Assembly (NCBI GenBank): GCA_012032575.1
Contig: JAAUSP010000167.1
Location: 1 to 13,326 of the forward strand
Length of the DNA stretch: 13,326 nt
From: Anaerolineales bacterium
GTDB lineage: Bacteria > Chloroflexota > Anaerolineae > 4572-78 > J111
Direction of reading: 5' to 3'
The translations under genes were made by a program, and so were the position numbers. This document shows, one piece after another, positions 6,401 through 12,530 of this stretch. Position 1 is the first letter of the stretch. Each line of letters starts with the position of its first letter. The notes beneath the pieces were generated by a model. It did not search any database. It was not told the origin of the DNA and saw nothing but the letters and a program-made list of their open reading frames with translations.

Positions 6401-7369
6401 ATGAGCAAACTTAACCAGATTTTGGCGATAACCTTAGTGGTGCAGGTGGTTTTGGCGGCGTTTGTGTTCTGGCCCCGTCCGGCGGCTTCGAGTGGAGGTG
6501 GCCCGCTGCTGCCCGATTATAAAGCGGCGGACGTGACCCGCCTGACCATCAGCGACAGCGAGGGCAAGACATTGGCTCTGGCCAAGAACGGCGAAAATTG
6601 GGTGCTGCCGGAGGCCGGCGATTTTCCCGCCGACGCAGCCAAAATCACCCCTTTGCTGGACAAGATTGAAAAAGTGAGAACCAACCGGCTGGTGACGCAA
6701 ACCGAGGGCAGCCACGCCCGGCTCAAGGTGGCGGCGGCTGATTTCAACAGTCTGTTGGAGATTGGCTTGAAAGACGGAGCCGGCCACAAGCTTTATGTCG
6801 GCAGCTCCGCCGGGGCCAGCGCCACCCATGTGCGCGCCGATGACCGCCCGGAAGTTTATCTGACCGGCGATTTGACCAGTTTCGACGCCAATGTTCAGGC
6901 TTCGGCCTGGATCAATACCCTTTATTTCACCGTGCCCCAAACGGCTACCACGGGCCTGACCCTGGAAAACGCCAACGGTACCTTTGAATTTGTCAAAGAG
7001 GGCGAAACGTGGACGCTTAAGGGGCTAAAGGCCGGCGAAACGTTCAACGAGAACAACTTTACCAGCCTGCTCAGCCAGGCCGGCGGCATCAATATGAGCG
7101 AGCCGTTGGGCCAGACCGCAGAGGCAGCGTATGGGCTGGATAAACCGCTGGCGACGGTTACTCTGAAAACCACAGATAAAACTTACACTCTGACTATTGG
7201 GGTCAAGAGCGACGAAGATAACAGCTACGTGGTCAAATCCTCGGAGTCGCCCTATTACGTGCGGGTCGCGGAGTTTACCGCTCAAAGTTTCACCGATAAG
7301 AAGCGCGATGATTTCCTGCAGCCGCCGCCCACCACCGAACCCGGCGCTGAAGCGACGCCCGCGCCGTGA
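6401..7369 (+). CDS. DUF4340-domain membrane-anchored protein
   Basis: A 322-aa protein with an N-terminal signal anchor (about residues 6-25, ILAITLVVQVVLAAFVFWP) and an extracytoplasmic part. That part carries two copies of a beta-rich unit: one begins VTRLTISDSEGKTLALAKNG with ENWVLPE, the other TTGLTLENANGTFEFVKEG with ETWTLKG. This repeated pattern is typical of DUF4340 proteins, which commonly lie next to GldF/GldG-type genes. The C-terminus is a short proline-rich tail (PPPTTEPGAEATPAP). An ATG at 6401 follows ACAGGAG with good spacing; an in-frame upstream start at 6344 would place extra residues before the anchor and lacks such a site. It presumably works with the GldG-like domain outside the membrane; its biochemical role is unknown. 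It is the last gene of the operon before the terminator at about 7597. Confidence 0.88.
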   Translation: MSKLNQILAITLVVQVVLAAFVFWPRPAASSGGGPLLPDYKAADVTRLTISDSEGKTLALAKNGENWVLPEAGDFPADAAKITPLLDKIEKVRTNRLVTQTEGSHARLKVAAADFNSLLEIGLKDGAGHKLYVGSSAGASATHVRADDRPEVYLTGDLTSFDANVQASAWINTLYFTVPQTATTGLTLENANGTFEFVKEGETWTLKGLKAGETFNENNFTSLLSQAGGINMSEPLGQTAEAAYGLDKPLATVTLKTTDKTYTLTIGVKSDEDNSYVVKSSESPYYVRVAEFTAQSFTDKKRDDFLQPPPTTEPGAEATPAP

Positions 7370-7401
7370 GAACCAAGTTGAATCCGAGGTTTCCAAAATC
7401 G

Positions 7402-7562
7402 CACCCTTCGATACGCGCTTCACTTCGCCCTTCGACAAGCCCTTCGACAGGCTCAGGAAGTTCTCAGGACGAGTTTCGCGCTACTCAGGATGCGATAGCC
7501 GAAAAGTCATCCTGAATAGCCGGAAATCATCCTGAGTAGGCCGAAGGCCGTATCGAAGGGTG
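7402..7562. repeat. Dispersed inverted repeat with CCCTTCGA/CATCCTGA words
   Basis: Perfect 14-bp ends CACCCTTCGATACG (7402-7415) and CGTATCGAAGGGTG (7549-7562) bound a segment made of repeated words: CCCTTCGACA twice, CTCAGGA twice, and TCATCCTGA twice followed by TAG. Such mosaics of short palindromic words are typical of dispersed non-coding repeats rather than genes. It lies just after the DUF4340 stop. Confidence 0.7.
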
Positions 7563-7596
7563 ATTTCCGAGCTATCCCGAATTCAGGTTATCAAAT

Positions 7597-7636
7597 AAAA
7601 AGCTTCCGCAGGTTTGAAATCTGCGGAAGCTTTTTT
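7597..7636. terminator. Bidirectional intrinsic terminator
   Basis: A 15-bp stem (7597-7611 with 7621-7635) around the nine-base loop GTTTGAAAT begins with A-rich and ends with T-rich sequence (AAAAAGCTTCCGCAG / CTGCGGAAGCTTTTT). It can stop the DUF4340 operon from the left and the carbamoyltransferase transcript from the right. Confidence 0.93.
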
Positions 7637-7649
7637 ATTAGGGACGATT

Positions 7650-7761
7650 GTAACTACTCAGCCCTCATGTCATTTCGAGGCCGTAGGCCGAGAAATCTCT
7701 ATCGCGCTACATCGGCCTCGGAGATTTCTCCCTTCGGTCGAAGACATGGTTGAGTAGTTAC
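7650..7761. repeat. Nested dispersed inverted repeat (TGTCATTTCGAG family, copy 1)
   Basis: Outer arms GTAACTACTCA (7650-7660) and TGAGTAGTTAC (7751-7761) are perfect complements. Inside, CATGTCATTTCGAG (7666-7679) faces a CGAAGACATG end (7739-7748), and GAGAAATCTC faces GAGATTTCTC. A second member of the family is at 8956-9050. It fills the gap between the terminator and the 3' end of the convergent gene. Confidence 0.75.
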
Positions 7762-7768
7762 GGACGAT

Positions 7769-8761
7769 TTAACCCCGTCCGCTCATGGTCAAAGCCATCA
7801 GTGCTTTCTGGATGTGGAGCCGGTTTTCGGCCTGCTTGTAAATGACCGACTGCGGGCCGTCAATCACTTCGTCGTCTACTTCATGGCCCCGGTCAACCGG
7901 CATGCAGTGCATGTAAACGGCATGTTTTTTGGCCAGGTTCATCTTGGCCTGGGTGACTCGCCAGCTTTGGTTTTTGGCCGCCATCGCCTCTACTTCCGGC
8001 TCGTCCTCGGTGACCATGATCGGACCCCAGGATTTGGGATAGAGGAAGTCGGCGTTTTCAAAGGCGGCTTCCATGTCGTTGGTTTCGGTCAGGGTCACGC
8101 CGGCCAGTTCGGCATTTTTGCGGGCAGCTTCCATCACGTTGGGCATCAGATGATAGCCTTCGGGATAGGCCAGGGTCACGTCCATGCCAAAGCGCGGCAT
8201 CAGCCACACCAGCGATTGGGGCACGCTGAGCGGGCGGACATATTTGGGGGCGTAGGTCCAGGAAATGACGAACTTGCGCCCGCGCAAATCGCGGCCAAAG
8301 AGTTCCATCAGGGTCATCAGGTCGGCCATGGCCTGGCAGGGATGGTCTACATCATCTTGCATGTTAAAGATGGGGGCATCGGCATATTGGGCCATTTCGT
8401 ACAGATACTTTTGCCCTACATTGGTGCGGCAGTCGCGGATGGAAATGCCGTGGCCGTAGCTGCTCAGGACGATGCCGGTATCTTTGGCGTTTTCACCGTG
8501 GCCAATCTGGGTCGCTTTGGGAGTCAGGTAGACCGCGTGGCCGCCCAACTGGGTCATGCCGGTTTCAAAGGAGTTGCGGGTGCGGGTGCTCTCTTCAAAA
8601 AAGAGCATGTACAACGTTTTGGCCCGCAGGATGTGGTCGTGAGGCACGCCCATAGCAAACTCGCCTTTGAGCCGAAAGGCCAGGTCGAGCATGGTGTTCA
8701 GGTCTTCGACGGTCCAATCCTGGGTGGTGATGAAATCTTTTTGGAATAGTTTGGTGTTCAT
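7769..8761 (-). CDS. Knotted carbamoyltransferase (YgeW / acetyl- or succinylornithine carbamoyltransferase type)
   Basis: This 330-aa enzyme transfers a carbamoyl group from carbamoyl phosphate to an amine acceptor. The carbamoyl-phosphate site ESTRTR (57-62), HPCQ (140-143) with MADL, and AENRLHIQKAL (311-321) place it in the aspartate/ornithine carbamoyltransferase superfamily. WTYAPKYVRPLSVPQSL (168-184) replaces the straight segment of classical ornithine enzymes. It resembles the proline-rich knotted loop of YgeW (WAYSPSYGKPLSVPQ) and of N-acetylornithine carbamoyltransferase (WTYHPK). FGMDVTLAYPEGY and YPKSWGP also fit the knotted group. The usual HCLP motif reads HCMP (285-288). Automatic annotation would probably say ornithine carbamoyltransferase, but the loop argues for a different acceptor, which cannot be fixed here. 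The ATG at 8761 has GAAGGAAG about ten bases upstream. No arginine or purine genes lie alongside. Confidence 0.88.
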   Translation of the reverse strand: MNTKLFQKDFITTQDWTVEDLNTMLDLAFRLKGEFAMGVPHDHILRAKTLYMLFFEESTRTRNSFETGMTQLGGHAVYLTPKATQIGHGENAKDTGIVLSSYGHGISIRDCRTNVGQKYLYEMAQYADAPIFNMQDDVDHPCQAMADLMTLMELFGRDLRGRKFVISWTYAPKYVRPLSVPQSLVWLMPRFGMDVTLAYPEGYHLMPNVMEAARKNAELAGVTLTETNDMEAAFENADFLYPKSWGPIMVTEDEPEVEAMAAKNQSWRVTQAKMNLAKKHAVYMHCMPVDRGHEVDDEVIDGPQSVIYKQAENRLHIQKALMALTMSGRG

Positions 8762-8816
8762 AATTTGTTTCTTCCTTCAATGGAAACGATAGAATTTATC
8801 CCCCTGATTGAGGCCA

Positions 8817-8845
8817 ATTCTAAGCTTACCCCGCTGGCTTGTCAA
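8817..8845 (-). promoter_or_regulatory. Promoter of the carbamoyltransferase gene
   Basis: On the minus strand TTGACA (8845-8840), exactly 17 bases and TAGAAT (8822-8817) form a near-perfect vegetative promoter, about 56 bases before the start codon. No operator-like palindrome overlaps it. Confidence 0.85.
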
Positions 8846-8955
8846 ACAGAACTATCTCAGCAAACTGGCTCCACTGCTCTGCGGCGGAGCCACAAGCGGG
8901 ACGCTTAGTACAGGATTGCGTAAATTTGTCACCATTTAATGTGTTCGGCTCTTGA

Positions 8956-9050
8956 CATGTCATTTCGAGCGCCAGCGAGAAATCTCCTCGCTCGCTATAA
9001 CATTTTAGGCCGTGGCAATGAAGATTCCTCCCTGCGGTCGGAATGACATG
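8956..9050. repeat. Dispersed inverted repeat (TGTCATTTCGAG family, copy 2)
   Basis: It begins CATGTCATTTCGAG (8956-8969), identical for 14 bases to the copy at 7666, continues with GCGAGAAATCTC, and ends GGAATGACATG (9040-9050), complementary to its start. The centre differs from copy 1. The rest of the gap 8846-9066 holds only a small GGCTCC/GGAGCC hairpin (8867-8891) and no gene. Confidence 0.75.
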
Positions 9051-9066
9051 ACTTTTGCGTTAACAA

Positions 9067-9120
9067 GTGATACGTGATGCGTAATGCGTAAAAAGTCACG
9101 CAACACGCATCACGCATCAC
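9067..9120. repeat. Heptamer-arm hairpin (GCGTGAT type) overlapping the rusA 3' end
   Basis: The left arm (9067-9091) and the complement of the right arm (9095-9120) agree except at a few positions; both are 7-base variants of GCGTGAT, and the right arm reads ATCACGC. The right arm supplies the last codons and the stop of the RusA-like gene, so the hairpin is also well placed to end its transcript, although no long T-tract follows. Confidence 0.75.
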
Positions 9121-9553
9121 TTTTTGTCTCTTCCCGGTAAACGTATTCTTCATCAAACTGCCATTCCGGGATGGCTTCGAGTTCAACCTCGACACGGGGG
9201 TTGTTGGGGGCGATGCGTTTGACCAGGTGAATATCCACCACCCGGTTGTCGTTAACCCCCAGGGCGGCGAGAATGGCATCCTGGGTGATTTTGAGGCCGC
9301 CGTCCAGATCGCGGCGGAGCGGGGTTTCAAAATAAAAGTCCAGAAACAGGCCGATCCAGCCGGCTTTGAGCCGCTCGATAAAGGCGTCGGTGATAACGCC
9401 GTCCACACGCAGGCGGTGGAGGCGGCGGTCCACCTGCCGTTTGAAAGCCTCGTGCTCTTTCGACAGCACCCGGATTTTGCCCACCTGGGTATACTGGCTG
9501 TTAATACTGGGCGGCAGTGGCAGGGAAAAATGGATCCGTTGAATGTCGGTCAT
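9110..9553 (-). CDS. rusA: RusA-family Holliday junction resolvase
   Basis: RusA nucleases cut four-way DNA junctions as dimers and are mostly found in prophages and mobile elements. The 147-aa protein has the N-terminal PLPPSINSQY strand-turn motif (about 12-21) and the acidic core RRDLDGGLKITQDAILAALGV followed by NDNRVVDIHLVKR (about 80-113). Its two Asp of DLD, the Lys of GLK and the Asp of NDN correspond to the family's metal-binding and catalytic residues. Two ATG codons lie side by side (9556 and 9553). The second is chosen because GGAG is only two bases from the first but five from the second. The last residues (KSDA) and the stop are encoded by repeat sequence, so the original C-terminus may have been different. 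No phage genes are nearby. Confidence 0.85.
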   Translation of the reverse strand: MTDIQRIHFSLPLPPSINSQYTQVGKIRVLSKEHEAFKRQVDRRLHRLRVDGVITDAFIERLKAGWIGLFLDFYFETPLRRDLDGGLKITQDAILAALGVNDNRVVDIHLVKRIAPNNPRVEVELEAIPEWQFDEEYVYREETKSDA

Positions 9554-9584
9554 CATAAACTCCGTTACAACTACTCACTCGCTC

Positions 9585-9609
9585 AAGGCTAAGGCTGAGC
9601 CTTAGCCTT
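9585..9609. repeat. Perfect 12-bp palindrome in the rusA leader
   Basis: AAGGCTAAGGCT (9585-9596) and AGCCTTAGCCTT (9598-9609) flank one base, 29 bases before the first rusA start codon. The arm is itself a tandem hexamer. It would form a stable hairpin in the 5' leader. Confidence 0.75.
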
Positions 9610-9632
9610 TGTTACTACCGCTGAGTCGCTAC

Positions 9633-9661
9633 ATTCTAGCATAGACAGGGGCAAGTTGGAA
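9633..9661 (-). promoter_or_regulatory. Weak candidate promoter for rusA
   Basis: On the minus strand TAGAAT (9638-9633) is a good -10 box, but the matching -35 position (9661-9656, TTCCAA) agrees poorly with consensus. A CAGGGGC/GCCCCTG hairpin (9646-9652 and 9666-9672) overlaps it. Confidence 0.3.
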
Positions 9662-9678
9662 GACAGCCCCTGGAAAGA

Positions 9679-9708
9679 TTGGAAATTTATTGAGATAAAG
9701 TGTATAAT
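9679..9708 (+). promoter_or_regulatory. Candidate promoter of pspA
   Basis: A perfect TATAAT (9703-9708) is preceded by TTGGAA or TGGAAA (9679-9685) at 17-18 bases. It lies about 120 bases before the pspA start codon. The leader between them includes TAAAACG (9759-9765) and CGTTTTA (9792-9798). No sigma-54 site of the kind that drives psp genes in enterobacteria is seen. Confidence 0.5.
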
Positions 9709-9827
9709 GAAAATCGCCACGCTAGACGGCTAAATGAATAGACTCAAAATGTATGGCTTAAAACGTAAGAATTTTTAGCAACTATCCTTTGCGTTTTACG
9801 TATCACTTCTCAAGGAGATTCAAACCC

Positions 9828-10538
9828 ATGGCCCAATCTTTATTTCAAAAAATTGATACTCTGATCAAAGCCAACTTACACGCGATGGTAGATCGCGCCC
9901 TCGACTCCAATTCGGTGGCGGTGCTCGATGAGTACATTCGCCAGGCCGAAAACAACCTGGATGACCTGGAAGATGCCCTGGTCACGATCAAGGGGCAGGT
10001 CAAAACGCTCCAGCGCAAATACGAAACCTTTCAAGCCGAAGCCGAAGCCCTGGACCGCGATATTGACCGCCTGTTAGGTCTGGGCAAAGAAGATCTGGCC
10101 ATGGCCGCGCAGAGCCAATACAACACCAAAGCCGACCTGGCCGAGGAGTATCGCAAGCAGTTTGAGCAGCAGAAAAAAGAGGCCGACAACCTGGCCGAAG
10201 CCCGGCTCAAACTCGAAGCCCGCCTGCGGACCATTCGCCAGGAGCGCGAGCATGTGTTGGGCCTGCTGGAACTGGCCAAAACCAAAGAGATTGCGGCCAA
10301 GAGCATGAAATCGCTCGACGCGCTGGAAGGCGTGGGTGATACCGACATCTCCCGTGTGGCCGATAAAATCCGGGAGCGGCTGGATCGGGCCGACGCCGAA
10401 GTGGAAATGCGGGCCGGCCGGCTGAACAATCAAATGGATGACGTGCTGGGCAAAGACCGGCTCGACAGCCAGTTGGCCGAACGCCGCCGCCGTCTCGGTC
10501 TGGGTCAGGACGAGCAGGCCGCCAGTTCGTCGTCGTAA
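9828..10538 (+). CDS. pspA: PspA/IM30 (Vipp1) family membrane-stress protein
   Basis: This 236-aa protein belongs to the PspA/IM30 family, ESCRT-III-like proteins that assemble on the inner face of the cytoplasmic membrane and protect it under stress. It opens with an amphipathic helix (FQKIDTLIKANLHAMVDRALD), followed by the family's long antiparallel coiled coil. The segment LDEYIRQAENNLDDLEDALVT is the usual signature after helix one. Helices continue to about residue 210, then a short tail ends in a serine run. The length fits the family (about 220-260). An ATG at 9828 with AAGGAG ten bases upstream is preferred to an in-frame TTG at 9789, which has no such site. The next gene, a coiled-coil membrane protein, starts 85 bases downstream beyond a hairpin and is a plausible partner; no PspB, PspC or PspF homologue is visible. 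Confidence 0.93.
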   Translation: MAQSLFQKIDTLIKANLHAMVDRALDSNSVAVLDEYIRQAENNLDDLEDALVTIKGQVKTLQRKYETFQAEAEALDRDIDRLLGLGKEDLAMAAQSQYNTKADLAEEYRKQFEQQKKEADNLAEARLKLEARLRTIRQEREHVLGLLELAKTKEIAAKSMKSLDALEGVGDTDISRVADKIRERLDRADAEVEMRAGRLNNQMDDVLGKDRLDSQLAERRRRLGLGQDEQAASSSS

Positions 10539-10569
10539 GTATTAATAATCCTTAACAGCTTATTTTTTG

Positions 10570-10615
10570 AAACGTGAAACGTGATGAGTAAAGGCACGTT
10601 TCACGTTTCACGTTT
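10570..10615. repeat. Heptamer-arm hairpin (CACGTTT type)
   Basis: Two perfect AAACGTG units (10570-10583) face three perfect CACGTTT units (10595-10615) across an 11-base loop, giving a perfect 14-bp stem. The hairpin ends only eight bases before the ATG of the next gene, where no clear ribosome binding site is seen. It may therefore affect expression of that gene, or act as a weak terminator for pspA. Confidence 0.85.
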
Positions 10616-10623
10616 AACCACCT

Positions 10624-11520
10624 ATGCCCTCAGATATCAGAAAAGACCTGGAAAAACGGGCCCAACAGGCCATCCTCAAAAATATTGTCGAAAGTTACAA
10701 ACAGCAGCGGGCTGATTGGAACAAAGACCCTAATATTATCAAGCAGCTTAGGGAGCGCTATACCTTTCACCCGGTTACGGCGGGCTTGATTGGCGGCACG
10801 CTGGTTACTTCCACTGTTCTCGGCCTTGTTTTGGGACCGCTGGCGGCTATCCCAACGGCGGTGTTGGGGCTTCTTCTGACGCCGTTATTTATCTATCGCG
10901 GCATTACCAACGAAGCCAACCACGCCAAAGCCGTAGAAGAGATGCTGCGGCCCAGAGTCGAATTCGATCCTGATTTGATTAAAGACCAAACCTTACGAGC
11001 TAAAGTAAATGAAGCCCTCAAATATTGGGAATTGATTGAAACCACCGTAGCCAAATCAGGGCAAGGCTCGATGCGCGACCGCTTTGAGCGGACCATCTAC
11101 GAAGTGACCCACTGGCTGCAAGCGGTGTACGATTTAGCCGCCCGGGTGGATAAGTTTGAGTTGAATGAGGTTGTGAGACAGGATTTGCAGCGCGTGCCCA
11201 CCGATATTCGCACCCTGGAACAAAAGCTGAACCGCGAAGACAGCCCCGAAGTGAAGCAGCAGCTTCAGCGGACCATCGCCGACAAGCGGCGGCAGTTGCA
11301 AACCCTGCAAAGCTTGGAAGATAATATGGAAAAAGCCAGCTATCAATTGGACAGCACCATTTCGGCGCTGGGCACGATCTACTCGCAGCTATTGCTGGTC
11401 GGCAGCAAAGACGAAGGCGGCAACCGGGTCAACCGGCTGCAAGACGAAATTTCGGACCAGGTGCAGCGGCTGGAAGACTTGAGCGAAGCGATGGATGAGG
11501 TTTACCAGAGCGCCAGATAA
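10624..11520 (+). CDS. Unrecognised membrane-anchored coiled-coil protein downstream of pspA
   Basis: The 298-aa product matches no family I can name. Residues 1-48 are charged and helical. Residues 51-91 are strongly hydrophobic with a central GPLAAIP turn, best read as a helical hairpin of two membrane segments. The rest (about 95-298) is charged and helical with heptad-like coiled coil, especially 175-298 (TLEQKLNREDSPEVKQQLQR, then DKRRQLQTLQSLEDNME, RLQDEISDQVQRLEDLSEAM). No enzyme motif is apparent. The ATG at 10624 is preceded by ACCACCT rather than a purine-rich site; initiation may be weak or depend on pspA translation. Its position after pspA suggests a membrane partner that recruits or senses PspA, which is inference from context. 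Codon use matches its neighbours. Confidence 0.8.
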   Translation: MPSDIRKDLEKRAQQAILKNIVESYKQQRADWNKDPNIIKQLRERYTFHPVTAGLIGGTLVTSTVLGLVLGPLAAIPTAVLGLLLTPLFIYRGITNEANHAKAVEEMLRPRVEFDPDLIKDQTLRAKVNEALKYWELIETTVAKSGQGSMRDRFERTIYEVTHWLQAVYDLAARVDKFELNEVVRQDLQRVPTDIRTLEQKLNREDSPEVKQQLQRTIADKRRQLQTLQSLEDNMEKASYQLDSTISALGTIYSQLLLVGSKDEGGNRVNRLQDEISDQVQRLEDLSEAMDEVYQSAR

Positions 11521-11524
11521 TCTC

Positions 11525-11552
11525 TTGACAATCCAAAAAGCCCGGCTATGAT
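11525..11552 (+). promoter_or_regulatory. Distal promoter of the PIG-L gene pair
   Basis: TTGACA (11525-11530), 16 bases and TATGAT (11547-11552) form a strong vegetative promoter starting just after the stop of the preceding gene. A transcript from here would carry the inverted repeat at 11562-11608. Confidence 0.65.
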
Positions 11553-11561
11553 TCTGTGATT

Positions 11562-11608
11562 GGTGCGACGTACTCTGCCCGTGAGGGCACTCAAAAGTGC
11601 GTCGCACC
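11562..11608. repeat. Two-tier inverted repeat between two promoters
   Basis: GGTGCGACG (11562-11570) pairs with CGTCGCACC (11600-11608), and an inner TGCCC/GGGCA pair (11576-11580 and 11585-11589) forms a second stem. No T-run follows. It is either a dispersed repeat or a structured leader for the distal promoter. Confidence 0.7.
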
Positions 11609-11613
11609 TTACT

Positions 11614-11659
11614 TTGACGAAAATTCAGTTTGGTGTTATACTACTAGAACAAATGTTCT
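11614..11659 (+). promoter_or_regulatory. Proximal PIG-L promoter with LexA-like palindrome
   Basis: TTGACG (11614-11619), exactly 17 bases and TATACT (11637-11642) form a strong promoter. The palindrome AGAACAAATGTTCT (11646-11659) covers the expected start point. It fits GAAC-N4-GTTC, the LexA operator pattern of Gram-positive bacteria, and its position would suit a repressor. The promoter is well supported; the identity of the regulator is a guess. Confidence 0.65.
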
Positions 11660-11706
11660 TTACCAAATGTATGGCATCATTTCTGCTTAAACTTTGAGAT
11701 GCTGCC

Positions 11707-12528
11707 ATGTCCGAAAAATTAACCCTGCTGGCCCTGTTCGCCCATCCTGATGACGAAGCCTTTGGCACCGGCGGAACCTTGAGCAAATACGCCCACGAAG
11801 GCGTTGAGGTTCATCTGGCTATCGCTACGCGCGGGGAAGCCGGGGCGCTGGCTAACCCGGCCATCACCCTGACCCAGCCGATTGGCATGGTGCGCGAGCA
11901 GGAACTACGCCGCGCCTGTGCCTGTTATGGGGTCAAGCAGTTACATTTGCTGGGCTACATTGACGGCCAAACCACTGTTGCCCCACAAGCCGAGGCCGTT
12001 TACAAAGTGGTTGAGTTGGTCCGGCAGGTCAAGCCGCAAGTTATGCTTTCTTTTGGCCCCGATGGCGTCTACGGCCATTACGACCATCTGGCCGTTCATC
12101 GCTGGGCCACCGCTGCGGTTCAACTGGCCGCCGAGCCTGACTGTTGGCCGGAAGCGGGGCCACCCCATCAGGTGGCCAAGTTTTATCACCGGGCTATACC
12201 GCAGGAACAACTGGTTCAGATGCAGCAAATGACCGGCCGGACTTATGTGATGATGGACGGGGTGCCGTTTCCGTTTATGGGCTATCCGCAGGAACGGATA
12301 ACTACCATGCTTAACGTGCGCGACTACGTTGAGCATAAACTTAAAGGGATTCGCTGCCACGCCACCCAGATTGATCCGGCCAGCCCCTACCTCCAGGAAA
12401 CGTTTGACCTGGAGTCTTTTCCCTGGTTCTGGCAGGAAACCTTTATCCTGGCCCAGGCGATAGAGGGATTATTCCCTGCGGTGGGGGAAAATATCAAAGA
12501 AAATGATCTGTTTGCGGGCTTGAGGTAA
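11707..12528 (+). CDS. PIG-L/LmbE-family zinc-dependent deacetylase
   Basis: Enzymes of this family remove N-acetyl groups from sugar substrates such as GlcNAc-inositol, GlcNAc-malate and GlcNAc-PI, or cut related amide bonds. The 273-aa protein has the zinc and catalytic motif AHPDDE (12-17) after the first strand, then GTGGTLSKYAHEGVEVHLAIA and TRGEAG. It also has the second metal motif GHYDHLAVH (123-131), so likely zinc ligands are His13, Asp16 and His127. The length fits the family (220-300). The exact substrate is unknown; MshB, Mca and BshB relatives act in low-molecular-weight thiol metabolism, but nothing here proves that role. The ATG at 11707 has only a weak upstream purine stretch (GAGATG). 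The next gene starts two bases after its stop, so the two are translationally coupled. Confidence 0.9.
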   Translation: MSEKLTLLALFAHPDDEAFGTGGTLSKYAHEGVEVHLAIATRGEAGALANPAITLTQPIGMVREQELRRACACYGVKQLHLLGYIDGQTTVAPQAEAVYKVVELVRQVKPQVMLSFGPDGVYGHYDHLAVHRWATAAVQLAAEPDCWPEAGPPHQVAKFYHRAIPQEQLVQMQQMTGRTYVMMDGVPFPFMGYPQERITTMLNVRDYVEHKLKGIRCHATQIDPASPYLQETFDLESFPWFWQETFILAQAIEGLFPAVGENIKENDLFAGLR

Positions 12529-12530
12529 CT

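Noticed and set aside
7814..8749. A 311-codon open frame antisense to the carbamoyltransferase gene
   Set aside because: The sense strand has clear family motifs and a promoter; the antisense frame has no motifs and is a by-product of codon bias.
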